The notes below the pieces were generated by a model that did not search any database, was not told the origin of the DNA, and worked only from the letters and a program-made list of their open reading frames with translations. A program made the translations under genes and the position numbers. Positions 23,276-31,999 of a DNA stretch of 64,000 nt are shown one piece after another. Origin of the DNA: Micromonospora pisi (GTDB taxonomy: Bacteria; Actinomycetota; Actinomycetes; Mycobacteriales; Micromonosporaceae); assembly GCF_003633685.1 (NCBI RefSeq), contig NZ_RBKT01000001.1, positions 2,294,001 through 2,358,000 of the forward strand, in the 5' to 3' direction. The first letter of the stretch is position 1. Each line of letters opens with the position of its first letter.

Positions 23276-24073
23276 GTGAACCGTGACCTCGACCAGGCAG
23301 CAGCGGCGACCGTGCCGCAGATCTACCGCGACCTGGTCGGCGGCCAGGCCAGTCAAGCCGCCGACCGGATCGTGGCGACCAACGCGCGGGTGACCGACGT
23401 CGCACGCGCGAATCGCGCCTGGCTACAGCGAGTGGTGCGGTGCCTCGCCGACCGGGGCGTGACCCAGTTCCTGGACATCGGTTCCGGCGTTGCGGAGACC
23501 GACAGCGTCCACGAGATCGCCCAGGGGATAAACCCGGCCACCCGGGTCCTGTACGTGGACATCGACCCGGAGACGGTGCGGCTGACGACGGCTGCCCTGC
23601 ACGACAACGCCCGGACCGCCGCCGTGGCGGGGGACGTGAACCGGATCGGGGAACTGCTGGATCGGCTGAACGCGCCCGACCCGCACCGCGTACTCGACCT
23701 CGACGAGCCGGTCGCGGTGCTGCTGGCAGCGGTGCTGCACTTCGTACCCGATCACCACCGGGCCGCCGACGCGCTCGCCGCGCTCCGGGACCGCCTGGCG
23801 CCCGGCAGCTACCTGGCGATTTCCCACGGCGCCACCGAGGCGTTCACCGCGCAGGAGGTGGCGCGGTTGCAGGCCGTCTACCGCGAAACCTCGGCGGTAC
23901 GGCCGACTCCCCGGGACCGGCAACAGGTTGCCGGATTCTTCGGCGATTTCGAGATGCTGGATCCGGGCGTCACGTGGGTGTCCGAGTGGCGCCCCGACGG
24001 TGACCCGGAGCTGCCGACCTTCGCCGAGTCCCGCATGTCCGGCCTGCACGTCGGACTCGCTCGCAAGAGGTAG
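23276..24073 (+). CDS. SAM-dependent methyltransferase-like protein (DUF574 family)
   Basis: A 265-residue protein of the actinobacteria-rich family once called DUF574 (Methyltransf_19). VPQIYRDLVGGQASQAADR is a variant of the family N-terminus (normally RVYDYLLGGKDN), FLDIGSGVAETDSVHEIAQ is the SAM loop, VLYVDIDPETV the acidic strand, VAVLLAAVLHFVPD motif IV and SYLAISHGA a later strand. The family expands strongly in actinomycetes; individual substrates are unknown. GTG 23276 has GGAAGG 8 bases upstream. It follows the tRNA array by 130 bases and precedes a DinB gene on the same strand. Confidence 0.85.
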   Translation: MNRDLDQAAAATVPQIYRDLVGGQASQAADRIVATNARVTDVARANRAWLQRVVRCLADRGVTQFLDIGSGVAETDSVHEIAQGINPATRVLYVDIDPETVRLTTAALHDNARTAAVAGDVNRIGELLDRLNAPDPHRVLDLDEPVAVLLAAVLHFVPDHHRAADALAALRDRLAPGSYLAISHGATEAFTAQEVARLQAVYRETSAVRPTPRDRQQVAGFFGDFEMLDPGVTWVSEWRPDGDPELPTFAESRMSGLHVGLARKR

Positions 24074-24131
24074 CTCCGCCGGCCGCCGAATCAGGATTGC
24101 CCCGTCCCTCGTCCTCGGCGAAGGTGTGCCC

Positions 24132-24692
24132 ATGACTACTCAACCTGCGGTCGGTTACGACGGGATGTGGGCGCGACCCGAGGACGACGCCCGGGTGACG
24201 GCGAGCCCGGTCGGCGAACTGGCGACCATCCGCGAATACCTGACCAACTACCGGCTCACGCTCGCGATGAAGTGCGAGGACCTCTCCCCGGAGCAGCTCG
24301 CCACCCGATCCGTGCCGCCGTCCACGCTGAGCCTGCTCGGCCTGGTCCGGCATATGGCCCGGGTGGAGCACAGCTGGTTCCACCGAACGCTGCGGGGCCA
24401 TCGCGAGGTGCCGCTGCTGTTCTGGTCCCCGGAGGACCACGACCTGGACTTCAACGCCGCGGTCGCCGACCAGGGCTGCGTCGAGGAGGCGTTCGCCGCC
24501 TGGAAGGCACAGATCGCGGCCGCCGACGAGTGGTTGGACGGGCTGACCGACCTCGGTGCCCTGGTGCTCCTGCCGCGTGGCGGGGAGGCGAGCGTCCGCG
24601 ACATCCTCGTCCACATGGTCGAGGAGTACGCCCGGCACTGTGGGCACGCGGACCTGCTACGCGAATGCGTCGACGGGCGTACGGGCCTGTAG
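24132..24692 (+). CDS. DinB/DUF664 family protein
   Basis: A 186-residue helical-bundle protein. LATIREYLTNYRLTLAMKCE is helix 1; LLGLVRHMARVEHSWFHRTL and ILVHMVEEYARHCGHADLLR carry the three metal-binding histidines of the DinB fold. The fold is shared with mycothiol- and bacillithiol-dependent enzymes, so a thiol-transferase role is possible but not shown. GAAGGTG precedes ATG 24132 by 6 bases; the in-frame extension to 23928 overlaps the preceding gene and is not supported. Convergent with the FHA gene. Confidence 0.88.
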   Translation: MTTQPAVGYDGMWARPEDDARVTASPVGELATIREYLTNYRLTLAMKCEDLSPEQLATRSVPPSTLSLLGLVRHMARVEHSWFHRTLRGHREVPLLFWSPEDHDLDFNAAVADQGCVEEAFAAWKAQIAAADEWLDGLTDLGALVLLPRGGEASVRDILVHMVEEYARHCGHADLLRECVDGRTGL

Positions 24693-24716
24693 GCGGGCCG
24701 GAAGCCGCGGCACCGG

Positions 24717-25310
24717 TCAGGAGGGTCGGGCGGCGCCCCGGCGTACCGCCTCCGCGGCCAGGCGGGACCGCCGCCGGTCGTCGTTGCCGGTCAGGCCGAA
24801 CTTGTCGTACAGCCGGGAAAGGTGCTTCTTCACCGCGCTCTCGGTGATGTGCAGCGCGGCGGCGATCGCCCGGACCGTCGGCGGCTCCGGGAACGGCGTG
24901 CCGCCCACCACGTACGGCCGGCAGAGCACCGTCATCACCTCCTGCTCGCGGGGCGTCAACGGCGGCGGCGCAGGCGGCGGCTCCACCCCGACCGTACGCG
25001 TGCCGCTCTCCCCCGCCGGGGCGTGGAACACCAACCGGGCCGGACCGAGCTCGACCCGGTCCCCGTCCCGCAGTATCTGCGCCGGGCGCAGCGGGTGGCC
25101 GTTGACCGTGGTGCCGTTCGTGCTGCCCAGGTCCCGGATCGACCAGCCCGCCGGGAAGCGTTCCACTAGGGCGTGCAGCCGGGACACCAGCTTGCTGTCG
25201 ATGGTCACCTCGTTGCCCGGCGCCCGCCCGATGGTGAGCGCGTCCGTGGTCAGCGGCACCAGGCGCACCGCCCCGGCCAGGTGGACCTCGAAGTACCCGC
25301 CCGCGCTCAC
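24717..25310 (-). CDS. FHA domain - LuxR-type HTH protein
   Basis: A 197-residue cytosolic protein. Residues 1-95 are a complete FHA phosphothreonine-binding domain (LTIGRAPGNEVTIDSKLVSR, LHALVE, IRDLGSTNGTTVNG). A proline-rich linker leads to a C-terminal winged or LuxR-like HTH (LTPREQEVMTVL, then ITESAVKKHLSRLYDKFGL). It therefore links phosphothreonine recognition to DNA binding. Its GTG start overlaps the TGA of the kinase gene (GTGA), so both are co-translated; the kinase or its substrates are the obvious FHA ligands. A long frame through this region up to 27074 is a different-frame artefact over the kinase gene. Confidence 0.9.
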   Translation of the reverse strand: MSAGGYFEVHLAGAVRLVPLTTDALTIGRAPGNEVTIDSKLVSRLHALVERFPAGWSIRDLGSTNGTTVNGHPLRPAQILRDGDRVELGPARLVFHAPAGESGTRTVGVEPPPAPPPLTPREQEVMTVLCRPYVVGGTPFPEPPTVRAIAAALHITESAVKKHLSRLYDKFGLTGNDDRRRSRLAAEAVRRGAARPS

Positions 25311-27154
25311 CCGCAGTACGGCTCGGTCGTCGCCGTCATCGGGTCGCCGGTGAGCCGGTGCGTCACCGTGGCCGTCGCCACGGTGCAGCCGCCGTCGACG
25401 ACCGAGGGAGCGGTCCACAACTCGTATGCCTGCCCCTGCGCCCGCTGCCGCGTCCCGCCGCCCCCGGTGAGCGGGCCGACCGCCACGTCCACCAGCCAGG
25501 TGCCACCATCGAGCATCGCGTTGTCCCGGTACTGCTTCCACACCCAGACGTATGCCATCGCCGCCCGGCACGCGGGCGACCAGTACTGCTTGACCGACAG
25601 CGCCCGCAGCCCGCCCGCGTGCCCGTACGCGGTCGGGCCGACCTGGACGGCGTCGTCGTAGCAGCGGCCCGGTGGTGCGGCGTCCTTGCTCGCCGGACGG
25701 AGCCTGCCGGTGCCCACGACCCGCACGGTCAGTGGTGTCGGGCGCCCGGCCACGGTCACCACCAGCAGCGCCGTCCGCGCTCCCGGCCCCTGCGGGGTGA
25801 AGGCAACCCGCACCTCGCACCGCTGCCCGGGACTGAGTCCGTGCGTGGTGCACCCGTCGCCGGTGACCCGCAGGTCGCCGCCGTGCGGGCCGGTCGTCGT
25901 CACCCCGGTCAGTCGGACCTCCCGCTTCCCGGCGTTGTGCACGATGATCGGGTGCTCGTCCGAGGTGGCGTGGACGTCGTGCTCGCCCACGGCCAACCGC
26001 ACCGGCACCGTCACCCGGTCGGCCGGGGGCAGCACCGCCGACCCCGCGACGGCCAGCACCGACACCCCGGCGAGCAGCACCCCGACCGCGCGGGCCAGCA
26101 CTGGTACACGTACCCGCGTGCGCCGCGCGACGGTGGCCGTGAGGTCCGGGGCGAGGGCGGCCCGGCGGGCGGTCAACGAGAAGCGGGGCCGGGTCGGTTC
26201 GCCAACCGTCACCGTCCCGGTTTCCGCACCGAGGACGAAGGGGGTCACCGGGTGACCCGCCGCCTGCTGCGCCTGCCGTAACTCCTCGGCGAAGGCCACG
26301 ACGGTCGGCTGCCGGCGGGGCGCGTCCTTTGCCATGGCCCGCTCCAGGGCCGCGCACACCGCGTCGGGCACGCCGTCGCGGCGCAGGTCGGGCACGGGGT
26401 CGGCGGCGATCCGCCGCAGCAGTTCGGCCTCGGAGCCGCCGGTGAACGCCGGTGTGCCGTGGATCCAGTGCAGCACCGTCGAGGCGAGGGCGTAGACGTC
26501 CGACGCGACCGTGGCCGGCTCGCCTCGCAGCACCTCCGGCGCGGCGTGCGGCACGCTCGCGGTGACCCGACGCCGGCCCGCGTCGGGCACCTCCGTGCGC
26601 GGTCGGGCCAGGCCGAAGTCGGCGAGCTTCGGCTCGCCGTACCGGGAGATGAGGATGTTGCCGGGCTTCACGTCGCGGTGCAGCACACCGGCCTGGTGCG
26701 CGGTCGCCAGGGCGCCGGCGACCGCGATGCCGCCCGCGACCGCCGTCAGCCACGGCGGCTCCCCGGCCTCGGCGCCGGGCACCGTCGTCGCGAGGCCGGC
26801 GGCCAGTCGGTCCGCGAGTGAGCCGCCCTCCTCGTACGCCATCAGCAGGTACGGGTTGCCGGTGGCGGTGCGGCCGGCCTGGTGCAGCGTGACGATGTGC
26901 GGATGGTCCGACAGCCGGCCCAGCGTCTTCAGTTCCCGCTCGAAGCGGGCCCGGGACGGGCCGTGCCAGTCGGCCGCGAGCACCTTGACCGCGACCCAGC
27001 GATGGAAATCCGGCTGCCAGACCCGGTAGACGATCCCGAAACCGCCCCGGCCGACCTCCACCGCGTTCACGCACCCGGAGACGCCGAGGTCGAGCCCCGG
27101 ACCGTCGGCGGTCTCCCCGGGGCGGTGGGGCGCCGTTTCCTCAATGTGGACCAT
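25307..27154 (-). CDS. Transmembrane Ser/Thr protein kinase with DUF2690-like exterior
   Basis: A 615-residue Hanks-type kinase. GRGGFGIVYRVW (P-loop), VAVKVL (Lys), VLHRDVKPGNIL (catalytic loop), KLADFGLARP (DFG) and a SVPHAAPEVLRG activation segment lie within residues 30-290. One membrane helix (VLARAVGVLLAGVSVLAVAG) spans about 355-380. The exterior holds an Ig-like beta domain (VRLTGVTTTGPHGG, RCEVRVAFTPQGPG) and a cysteine-bearing DUF2690-like domain (CYDDAVQVG, QYWSPACRAAMAYVWVWK). Such exteriors may sense envelope state. ATG 27154 is probably the 5' end of a leaderless message, since CATAAT (27168-27163) is 8 bases upstream. Coupled to the FHA-HTH gene. Confidence 0.92.
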   Translation of the reverse strand: MVHIEETAPHRPGETADGPGLDLGVSGCVNAVEVGRGGFGIVYRVWQPDFHRWVAVKVLAADWHGPSRARFERELKTLGRLSDHPHIVTLHQAGRTATGNPYLLMAYEEGGSLADRLAAGLATTVPGAEAGEPPWLTAVAGGIAVAGALATAHQAGVLHRDVKPGNILISRYGEPKLADFGLARPRTEVPDAGRRRVTASVPHAAPEVLRGEPATVASDVYALASTVLHWIHGTPAFTGGSEAELLRRIAADPVPDLRRDGVPDAVCAALERAMAKDAPRRQPTVVAFAEELRQAQQAAGHPVTPFVLGAETGTVTVGEPTRPRFSLTARRAALAPDLTATVARRTRVRVPVLARAVGVLLAGVSVLAVAGSAVLPPADRVTVPVRLAVGEHDVHATSDEHPIIVHNAGKREVRLTGVTTTGPHGGDLRVTGDGCTTHGLSPGQRCEVRVAFTPQGPGARTALLVVTVAGRPTPLTVRVVGTGRLRPASKDAAPPGRCYDDAVQVGPTAYGHAGGLRALSVKQYWSPACRAAMAYVWVWKQYRDNAMLDGGTWLVDVAVGPLTGGGGTRQRAQGQAYELWTAPSVVDGGCTVATATVTHRLTGDPMTATTEPYCG

Positions 27155-27157
27155 CGC

Positions 27158-27211
27158 CGGTCATTATGACCGAGGGGTACGGCGGCACCCGACAGGCCGT
27201 CATCATGACGG
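27158..27211 (-). promoter_or_regulatory. Two palindromic operators and -10 element upstream of the kinase gene
   Basis: CGGTCATTATGACCG (27158-27172) and CCGTCATCATGACGG (27197-27211) share the core GTCATNATGAC and are 39 bp apart centre to centre. The first contains CATAAT on the minus strand, suited as the -10 of the kinase promoter, so a protein bound there would block transcription. The coupled FHA-HTH protein is a natural candidate ligand (inference). Confidence 0.6.
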
Positions 27212-27216
27212 TGGAT

Positions 27217-27248
27217 GGCCCGGCGGACCCCCTTCTGTCCGCCGGGCC
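27217..27248. other. 12-bp stem hairpin in the divergent kinase/lyase intergenic region
   Basis: GGCCCGGCGGAC (27217-27228) pairs perfectly with 27237-27248 around an 8-base loop. No gene ends here, so it is not an obvious 3' terminator. The rest of the 346-base intergenic gap holds a second inverted repeat AGGCAA/TTGCCT (27434-27455) around a T-rich loop, 45 bases before the lyase ATG, which may mark its promoter. Confidence 0.4.
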
Positions 27249-27500
27249 GCGTGGAAACGCCCGGTGTCGTTGCCCAATGCGGATCCGACGCCATCAAGCA
27301 AACCGCCGATGCGCGTACGCCGGTAGGTGACGAAACGGGGAGCTTTACCTCCCCACCTCTGGATCATGTCCGAGTCAGGATTTAATGTTGGGCCGCCCAC
27401 ATAGCAGGCCCCACACGAAGTCCCACCGCGTAAAGGCAATTTTTCATTTTTGCCTCGACTCCGTCGGCGCGGTGACCCTTCGTGCCCGAAGGAGCTGGTC

Positions 27501-28613
27501 ATGTCAAACGATGCGGTCACAGGTAAATCCAATCGCAGATTGTTCCTCCGCAATGTCGCGCTGGTCAGCGCCGGGGCGAGCGCCACGAGCGTGCTGGGCC
27601 CGTTGACGGCGACGGAGGCGCACGCCGCCGTCTTCGCGCACCCGGGGCTGCTGCACACGAGTGCGGGCTTCACGGCGCTGAAGACCAGGACGACCGCGAC
27701 GACAACGCCCTGGTCGTCGGGGTGGAACGCGGTGAAGGCGAACGCACGCTCGAAGACCGGCTGGTCGGCCCGGCCGGTGGCCGCGCTGAACACCGGTGGT
27801 ACCGGCGAGAACTTCGCCCAACTGCTCGACGACGCGCACGCCGCGTACCAGAACGCGTTGTTGTGGAAGCTCACCGGGACGACGGCTCACGCGGACACCG
27901 CCGGCAATATTCTCAACGCCTGGTCGCAGACGCTGACATCGGTTTCCGGTGCACCGCTGATCGGGCAGACAGCCGGCATCTACGGCTTCGTGCTGGCGAA
28001 TGCCGCCGAGATCGTCCGGGACCACAGCGGATTCGACGCGACCCGCTTCGCGACGTTACTGAAGAACGTGTTCTATCCGGCGAGCAATGCATTCCTGTCC
28101 GCAACGGTCGAATCCTGCGGTCCCGCGTACGCCGCGAACTGGAAACTGTCCCACATCGCCTCCGTGCTGGCGATCGGGGTTTTCTGTGACGACACCGCGA
28201 TGGTCGACCAGGCGACGGCCCTCATCACCGGTACGCCCCAGCTCATGAACTCGATCCCCTACATGTGGGACGGCGGCGACTCGGACCGCTACTCGGTCAC
28301 CGGGCTCGGCCTGCTCGCGGCCATCTGCGAAATGGCCTGGAGTCAGGGCCGGGACCTTTACGGGAGTCACGGCAACCGCCTGCTCGCGGCCAGCGAGGAG
28401 CTCGCCCGGTTCGAGCTCGCGCCTTCGGAGGCCCCGCCGCTCGGCACCTGGGGTACCTCGGCGACCAGCCCGGCCTGGGCGATCATCCACGACCACTACG
28501 TGACGCGGAAGGGTCTGTCCGCCCCCCAGACGGCCGTCCTCGCCAACAAGGCGCGCACCGAAGGCGGCGGCTTCGACCTGCTGGGCCTCGGGTCGCTCGC
28601 CTACGCCCTGTAG
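27501..28613 (+). CDS. Tat-exported alginate-lyase-like protein
   Basis: A 370-residue secreted protein. SNRRLFLRNVALVSAGASA is a twin-arginine signal ending near ATEAHA. The mature part (FAHPGLLHTSAGFTALK, then LNTGGTGENFAQLLDDAHAA, ALLWKLTGTTAHADTA, ANWKLSHIASVLAIGVFCDD and MWDGGDSDRYSVTGLGLLA) follows the alpha-barrel pattern of the alginate_lyase (PL5-like) family, with the NWKLSH region as the likely catalytic segment. It degrades uronate polymers or a related polysaccharide; the actual substrate is unknown. AAGGAG precedes the ATG by 6 bases. It lies 59 bases before the amidase gene and probably shares its transcript. Confidence 0.85.
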   Translation: MSNDAVTGKSNRRLFLRNVALVSAGASATSVLGPLTATEAHAAVFAHPGLLHTSAGFTALKTRTTATTTPWSSGWNAVKANARSKTGWSARPVAALNTGGTGENFAQLLDDAHAAYQNALLWKLTGTTAHADTAGNILNAWSQTLTSVSGAPLIGQTAGIYGFVLANAAEIVRDHSGFDATRFATLLKNVFYPASNAFLSATVESCGPAYAANWKLSHIASVLAIGVFCDDTAMVDQATALITGTPQLMNSIPYMWDGGDSDRYSVTGLGLLAAICEMAWSQGRDLYGSHGNRLLAASEELARFELAPSEAPPLGTWGTSATSPAWAIIHDHYVTRKGLSAPQTAVLANKARTEGGGFDLLGLGSLAYAL

Positions 28614-28672
28614 CAGCGCGCGTCCGCCGATTCCCCGTACCCGCTGGTCATTCGAGAGAGAAGAGTTCTGCC

Positions 28673-30475
28673 ATGAAGTTCGTCACCAGAGCCGAATGGG
28701 GCGCCCGTCCGCGCGGGGAGAACGACGACCCGCCGATCACGTCCACCCGGGGCGTCAAGATCCACTATCTCGGTTCGCTCTACGCGATCCAGAGCCACCA
28801 GGACTGCGCGGCGAAGGTCCGGGACGTTCAGCTCGGCCACCAGAACGACGGGTACGCGGACATCGCCTACAGCCTGGCGGTCTGCCGGCACGGTTACGTC
28901 TTCGACGGCCGGGGCAAGAACCGACAGTGCGCGGCCAACGGCAACCAGACCCTGAACCGCAACCACTATGCGATCCTCGGGCTGGTCGGCACCGGAGTCG
29001 ACACCTGGGGCACCTCCGGTTGGGGCATCTGGAACACCGCCGCCACCGCCGAGATGAAGCAGGGCATCCGCGAGGCCATCGCGTACCTCAGGTACTACGG
29101 CGGCGCCGGCACGGAGATCCTCGGCCACCGGGACGGTTACGCCACCGAGTGCCCCGGCCGGCACCTCTACGACCTGGTCAGGAGCGGGGCTCTCGAACCC
29201 GGCGGGAACAGCGGACCGATCGAGTACATCACCATGGCCGGGGACACCCTCGGCTCGATCGGCCGGAAGTTCAACGTTCCATGGTTGAGTGTGGCCACCG
29301 CGAACGGGCTCCCGATGATCGTGGGCGAGAACTACACGTTCATGCTCGGCGTCCGCCTCGTCATCCCGGGCCAGGGCTCCGACCTCGATCCCCAGACCGG
29401 CGGCTCCACCCCCATCGGCGGATACGTACCGTTCCCCGGCACGGAGTGGTTCAAGGGCCGGCCGAACAGCCGGGTCATCATGGCCATGGGCGTGCGGCTG
29501 GTCCAGGAAGGCTGCAACCCGTACCGGGTGGGCCCCGGCAGCCAGTGGTCGGACGTCGACCGGGACGCGTACGCGATGTGGCAGCGGAAGCTCGGCTTCA
29601 CCGGCGCGGATGCCGACGGCTGGCCCGGTCAGACCACCTGGGACCGGCTGATGGTGCCGACCGAGGACGGCGTGTCGACCGGTCCGACCAGCTACGAGCC
29701 GTACCCGGGGGCGGCCTTCTTCCAGTCCAACCCGAACAGCTCGGTCGTGACGGCGATGGGCGTACGGCTGGTCGCCGAGGGCTGCGGCGCGTACCTGTCG
29801 GGCCCGGGACCACGCTGGAGCGACGCGGACCGCGCGTCGTACGCGAACTGGCAGCGGAAGCTGGGCTACACCGGTGCGGACGCCGACGGCCTGCCCGGCA
29901 AGACGACCTGGGACCAGTTGCGGGTTCCGCGCCAGGGCTCCGGCCCATACGAGCAGGGTGGCGCCGCCGGCAGCACCTATGAGCCCTTCCCCGGCGCCGA
30001 ATGGTTCAGGACCAACCCCAACAGCACGATCGTCACCGAGATGGGCCGCCGCCTCATCGCGGAGGGCTGCGGCAGGTACACCTCCGGCGCCGGCGCCCAG
30101 TGGACCGAGGCGGACCGCCTCTCCTACGCCGCCTGGCAGCAGAAGCTCGGCTACACCGGTGCCGCCGCCGACGGCTGGCCGGGCAAGTCCTCCTGGGACC
30201 AGCTCAGGGTGCCGAGGTACACCAACCAGTACGAGCCCTACCCGGGTGCGACCTTCTTCCAGTCCAACCCGAACAGCGTCATCGTGACCAACATGGGCCG
30301 CCGCCTGGTCGCCGAAGGCTGTGGCCTCTACCGCGTCGGCCCCGGCGCCCAGTGGTCCGACGTCGACCGCCAGTCCTACGCCAAGTGGCAGCAGAAGCTC
30401 GGCTACACCGGTGCCGACGCCGACGGCTGGCCGGGCAAGAGCACCTGGGACCAGCTCCGGGTTCCGAAGAGCTGA
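28673..30475 (+). CDS. N-acetylmuramoyl-L-alanine amidase with LysM and four tandem binding repeats
   Basis: A 600-residue cell-wall hydrolase. Residues 1-165 are a PGRP/amidase_2 domain (FVTRAEWGARP, KIHYLGS, HRDGYATECPG giving His/His/Cys zinc ligands). A LysM (YITMAGDTLGSIGRKFNVPW) lies near 183. From about 250 come four repeats of roughly 80 residues, each PFPGTEWF-like start, MGRRLVAEGCG middle and KLGYTGADADGWPG end. Such repeats occur in actinophage lysins and bind the cell wall. No signal peptide is visible at the ATG 28673 start, and upstream in-frame sequence is antisense-like, so export must be non-classical or via lysis. Terminated by a 13-bp hairpin. Confidence 0.9.
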   Translation: MKFVTRAEWGARPRGENDDPPITSTRGVKIHYLGSLYAIQSHQDCAAKVRDVQLGHQNDGYADIAYSLAVCRHGYVFDGRGKNRQCAANGNQTLNRNHYAILGLVGTGVDTWGTSGWGIWNTAATAEMKQGIREAIAYLRYYGGAGTEILGHRDGYATECPGRHLYDLVRSGALEPGGNSGPIEYITMAGDTLGSIGRKFNVPWLSVATANGLPMIVGENYTFMLGVRLVIPGQGSDLDPQTGGSTPIGGYVPFPGTEWFKGRPNSRVIMAMGVRLVQEGCNPYRVGPGSQWSDVDRDAYAMWQRKLGFTGADADGWPGQTTWDRLMVPTEDGVSTGPTSYEPYPGAAFFQSNPNSSVVTAMGVRLVAEGCGAYLSGPGPRWSDADRASYANWQRKLGYTGADADGLPGKTTWDQLRVPRQGSGPYEQGGAAGSTYEPFPGAEWFRTNPNSTIVTEMGRRLIAEGCGRYTSGAGAQWTEADRLSYAAWQQKLGYTGAAADGWPGKSSWDQLRVPRYTNQYEPYPGATFFQSNPNSVIVTNMGRRLVAEGCGLYRVGPGAQWSDVDRQSYAKWQQKLGYTGADADGWPGKSTWDQLRVPKS

Positions 30476-30511
30476 CCCTCGAACGGTCAGCGCACGGCGT
30501 ACGGGCCGAAG

Positions 30512-30552
30512 CGGAGCAGACCGCGGGTGGAGGTCACCTGCGGTCTGCTCCG
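30512..30552. terminator. Hairpin between convergent amidase and DUF1996 genes
   Basis: CGGAGCAGACCGC (30512-30524) pairs perfectly with 30540-30552, loop of 15 bases. It sits 37 bases after the amidase stop and 26 before the DUF1996 stop, so it can serve both strands. Confidence 0.75.
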
Positions 30553-30577
30553 TACGGTCGTCGTCAGGGCTGGTGCG

Positions 30578-31744
30578 TCAGGCCAGGACGTAGTCCGAGT
30601 TCAGGACGTACGGCGCGGGCTGCTGGTCGTCCCGGCCGTCGTGACCCTGGGCGTCGCACTGCCGGGCCGCCACGATGCACCCGGTCACCATCGCGGCCAG
30701 GGTCCGATCGTCCCAGCCGTTGAAGAAGTCGTAGTGGAACGTGGGGCCGGCGCCGCTGGCGAAGCGCACCTTGGACATGTCACCGTTCACCGGCCAGGCC
30801 ATCTTGAACTCGAGCTTCGGCACCGCGACCGGGTGGCTGTCGGGGCAGACCCAGCCGGCGGCGCCGTGGGTGTCGACCGGGTAGCTCATGTGGCGCTGGT
30901 GGTCGGGCGAGTCCAGGTGCTGGCCGTCCCAGCAGCTCGGCGCCTGGTAGCGGATGTTGAGCTTGACGCTGCGTTCAGTCGGGCAGGTCAGCGGAATGTT
31001 CTTGTTCTTGTAGCTGTCCCCGCACTCGAAGCCCTCCTCGGTGGCGGCGAGGAACTTGTCCGCGTCGGTGTTCTTGGCGTTCCCGACGACAAAACGCAGG
31101 CCCTTCGGGAACGGACGAACGCTCTGGTAGTCGGTCACGCCGGCCTTGTAGTAGATGGTCTGCAGGCCCTCCGGGTTGACCGGGGTGTTGCCGTTGAGCA
31201 GCGTCGGCATCCAGTACGCGGACAGGTCGCCCTTGGCCTTGCAGGTGGTCTGGCCCTTTTTCAGCGACTCCGCGGTCGAGGCCGCGTTCGTGGTGGTGTT
31301 ACCCATGAACGTGTGCAGGTGCGAGGCCCCGGGCAGGTTCGGAAAGACGATGGGGTCGTCGCCAAGGTTGGTCCGGCTGACCGAGCAGTTTGCCTGGAAC
31401 TCGTGGAAGCCGCCCTTGTTCGGCGGAACCTTGTGGGACGGCTTGACGTTTGTCACCGGGTCGGCAGCCATGATCCAACCGGCCGGACCGGCGGGAGCCG
31501 ACGGCACGTCGGTCGGCTGACCCGCCGGCGAACTGGCCGGGGCGCCGGTCGGCGTGGCCGGCGGGGCAGTCCCTTGCACCGGGGTCGGGGGCTGGCCCAT
31601 GCCCGGGGTGCCGGACTGCCCGGACGGGGTGGGCTGGGCGGCGGCCGGTCCCTTCGGCCCGCAGCCGGCTACCAACAATGCGACGGCTGTGACACCAACG
31701 GACACGGCAAGGCAACGCCATCGACGGGATCGTGCATGGAACAC
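30578..31744 (-). CDS. DUF1996 lipoprotein
   Basis: A 388-residue lipoprotein. The signal ends in LVAGC with the lipidated Cys at residue 28, followed by a Pro/Gly/Thr-rich spacer (residues 30-90). The DUF1996 domain shows GGFHEFQANCSVSRTNLGDD, ASHLHTFMGNTTTNAAS, AYWMPTLLNG, LRFVVGNAKN, SCWDGQHLDSPDHQ and RHMSYP. DUF1996 is found in fungi and actinobacteria as a secreted domain of unknown function with conserved histidines and cysteines. GTG 31744 is the start, with AGGAGG 7 bases upstream. Monocistronic by position. Confidence 0.9.
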   Translation of the reverse strand: MFHARSRRWRCLAVSVGVTAVALLVAGCGPKGPAAAQPTPSGQSGTPGMGQPPTPVQGTAPPATPTGAPASSPAGQPTDVPSAPAGPAGWIMAADPVTNVKPSHKVPPNKGGFHEFQANCSVSRTNLGDDPIVFPNLPGASHLHTFMGNTTTNAASTAESLKKGQTTCKAKGDLSAYWMPTLLNGNTPVNPEGLQTIYYKAGVTDYQSVRPFPKGLRFVVGNAKNTDADKFLAATEEGFECGDSYKNKNIPLTCPTERSVKLNIRYQAPSCWDGQHLDSPDHQRHMSYPVDTHGAAGWVCPDSHPVAVPKLEFKMAWPVNGDMSKVRFASGAGPTFHYDFFNGWDDRTLAAMVTGCIVAARQCDAQGHDGRDDQQPAPYVLNSDYVLA

Positions 31745-31910
31745 GGAGATGCCTCCTGAACAAAGGGGTCGTGGCGACGATGGTCACTCTTCCGAGCCCC
31801 AAAGGTTTGTTCAACCGGCTGCGGCCAGCCCTAAGACTGACCTAAAGATCTTCAACCCGTTGGCTGGTTCACTCGCCTCTTCGGGCGGAATCCGGAAATT
31901 TCTGTTATCC

Positions 31911-31941
31911 ACCCGGAGGCATGCGCGGCATGCCTCCGGGT
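31911..31941 (-). terminator. Hairpin downstream of the imine-reductase-like gene pair
   Basis: ACCCGGAGGCATGC (31911-31924) pairs perfectly with 31928-31941, loop GCG. It lies 59 bases beyond the stop of gene 32000-32911 on the minus strand. Confidence 0.6.
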
Positions 31942-31999
31942 GCCGGAATCCGGCTCTGGTTCACGAGTGGGCCCACGGGCCGAATGCCCCCCGCCCGGG

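Noticed and set aside
23173-23283. 36-codon frame starting at a GTG between tRNA-Cys and the DUF574 methyltransferase
   Set aside because: No Shine-Dalgarno, no terminator, and it overlaps the supported GTG start at 23276.
24717-27074. 785-codon minus frame covering the kinase gene
   Set aside because: Only its last part (FHA-HTH) is real; the rest is an out-of-frame shadow of the kinase with arginine-rich low-complexity sequence.
27249-27500. Riboswitch (for example c-di-AMP type) upstream of the lyase and cell-wall amidase genes
   Set aside because: Short hairpins are present but the conserved riboswitch sequence blocks were not found by eye; a covariance search would decide.
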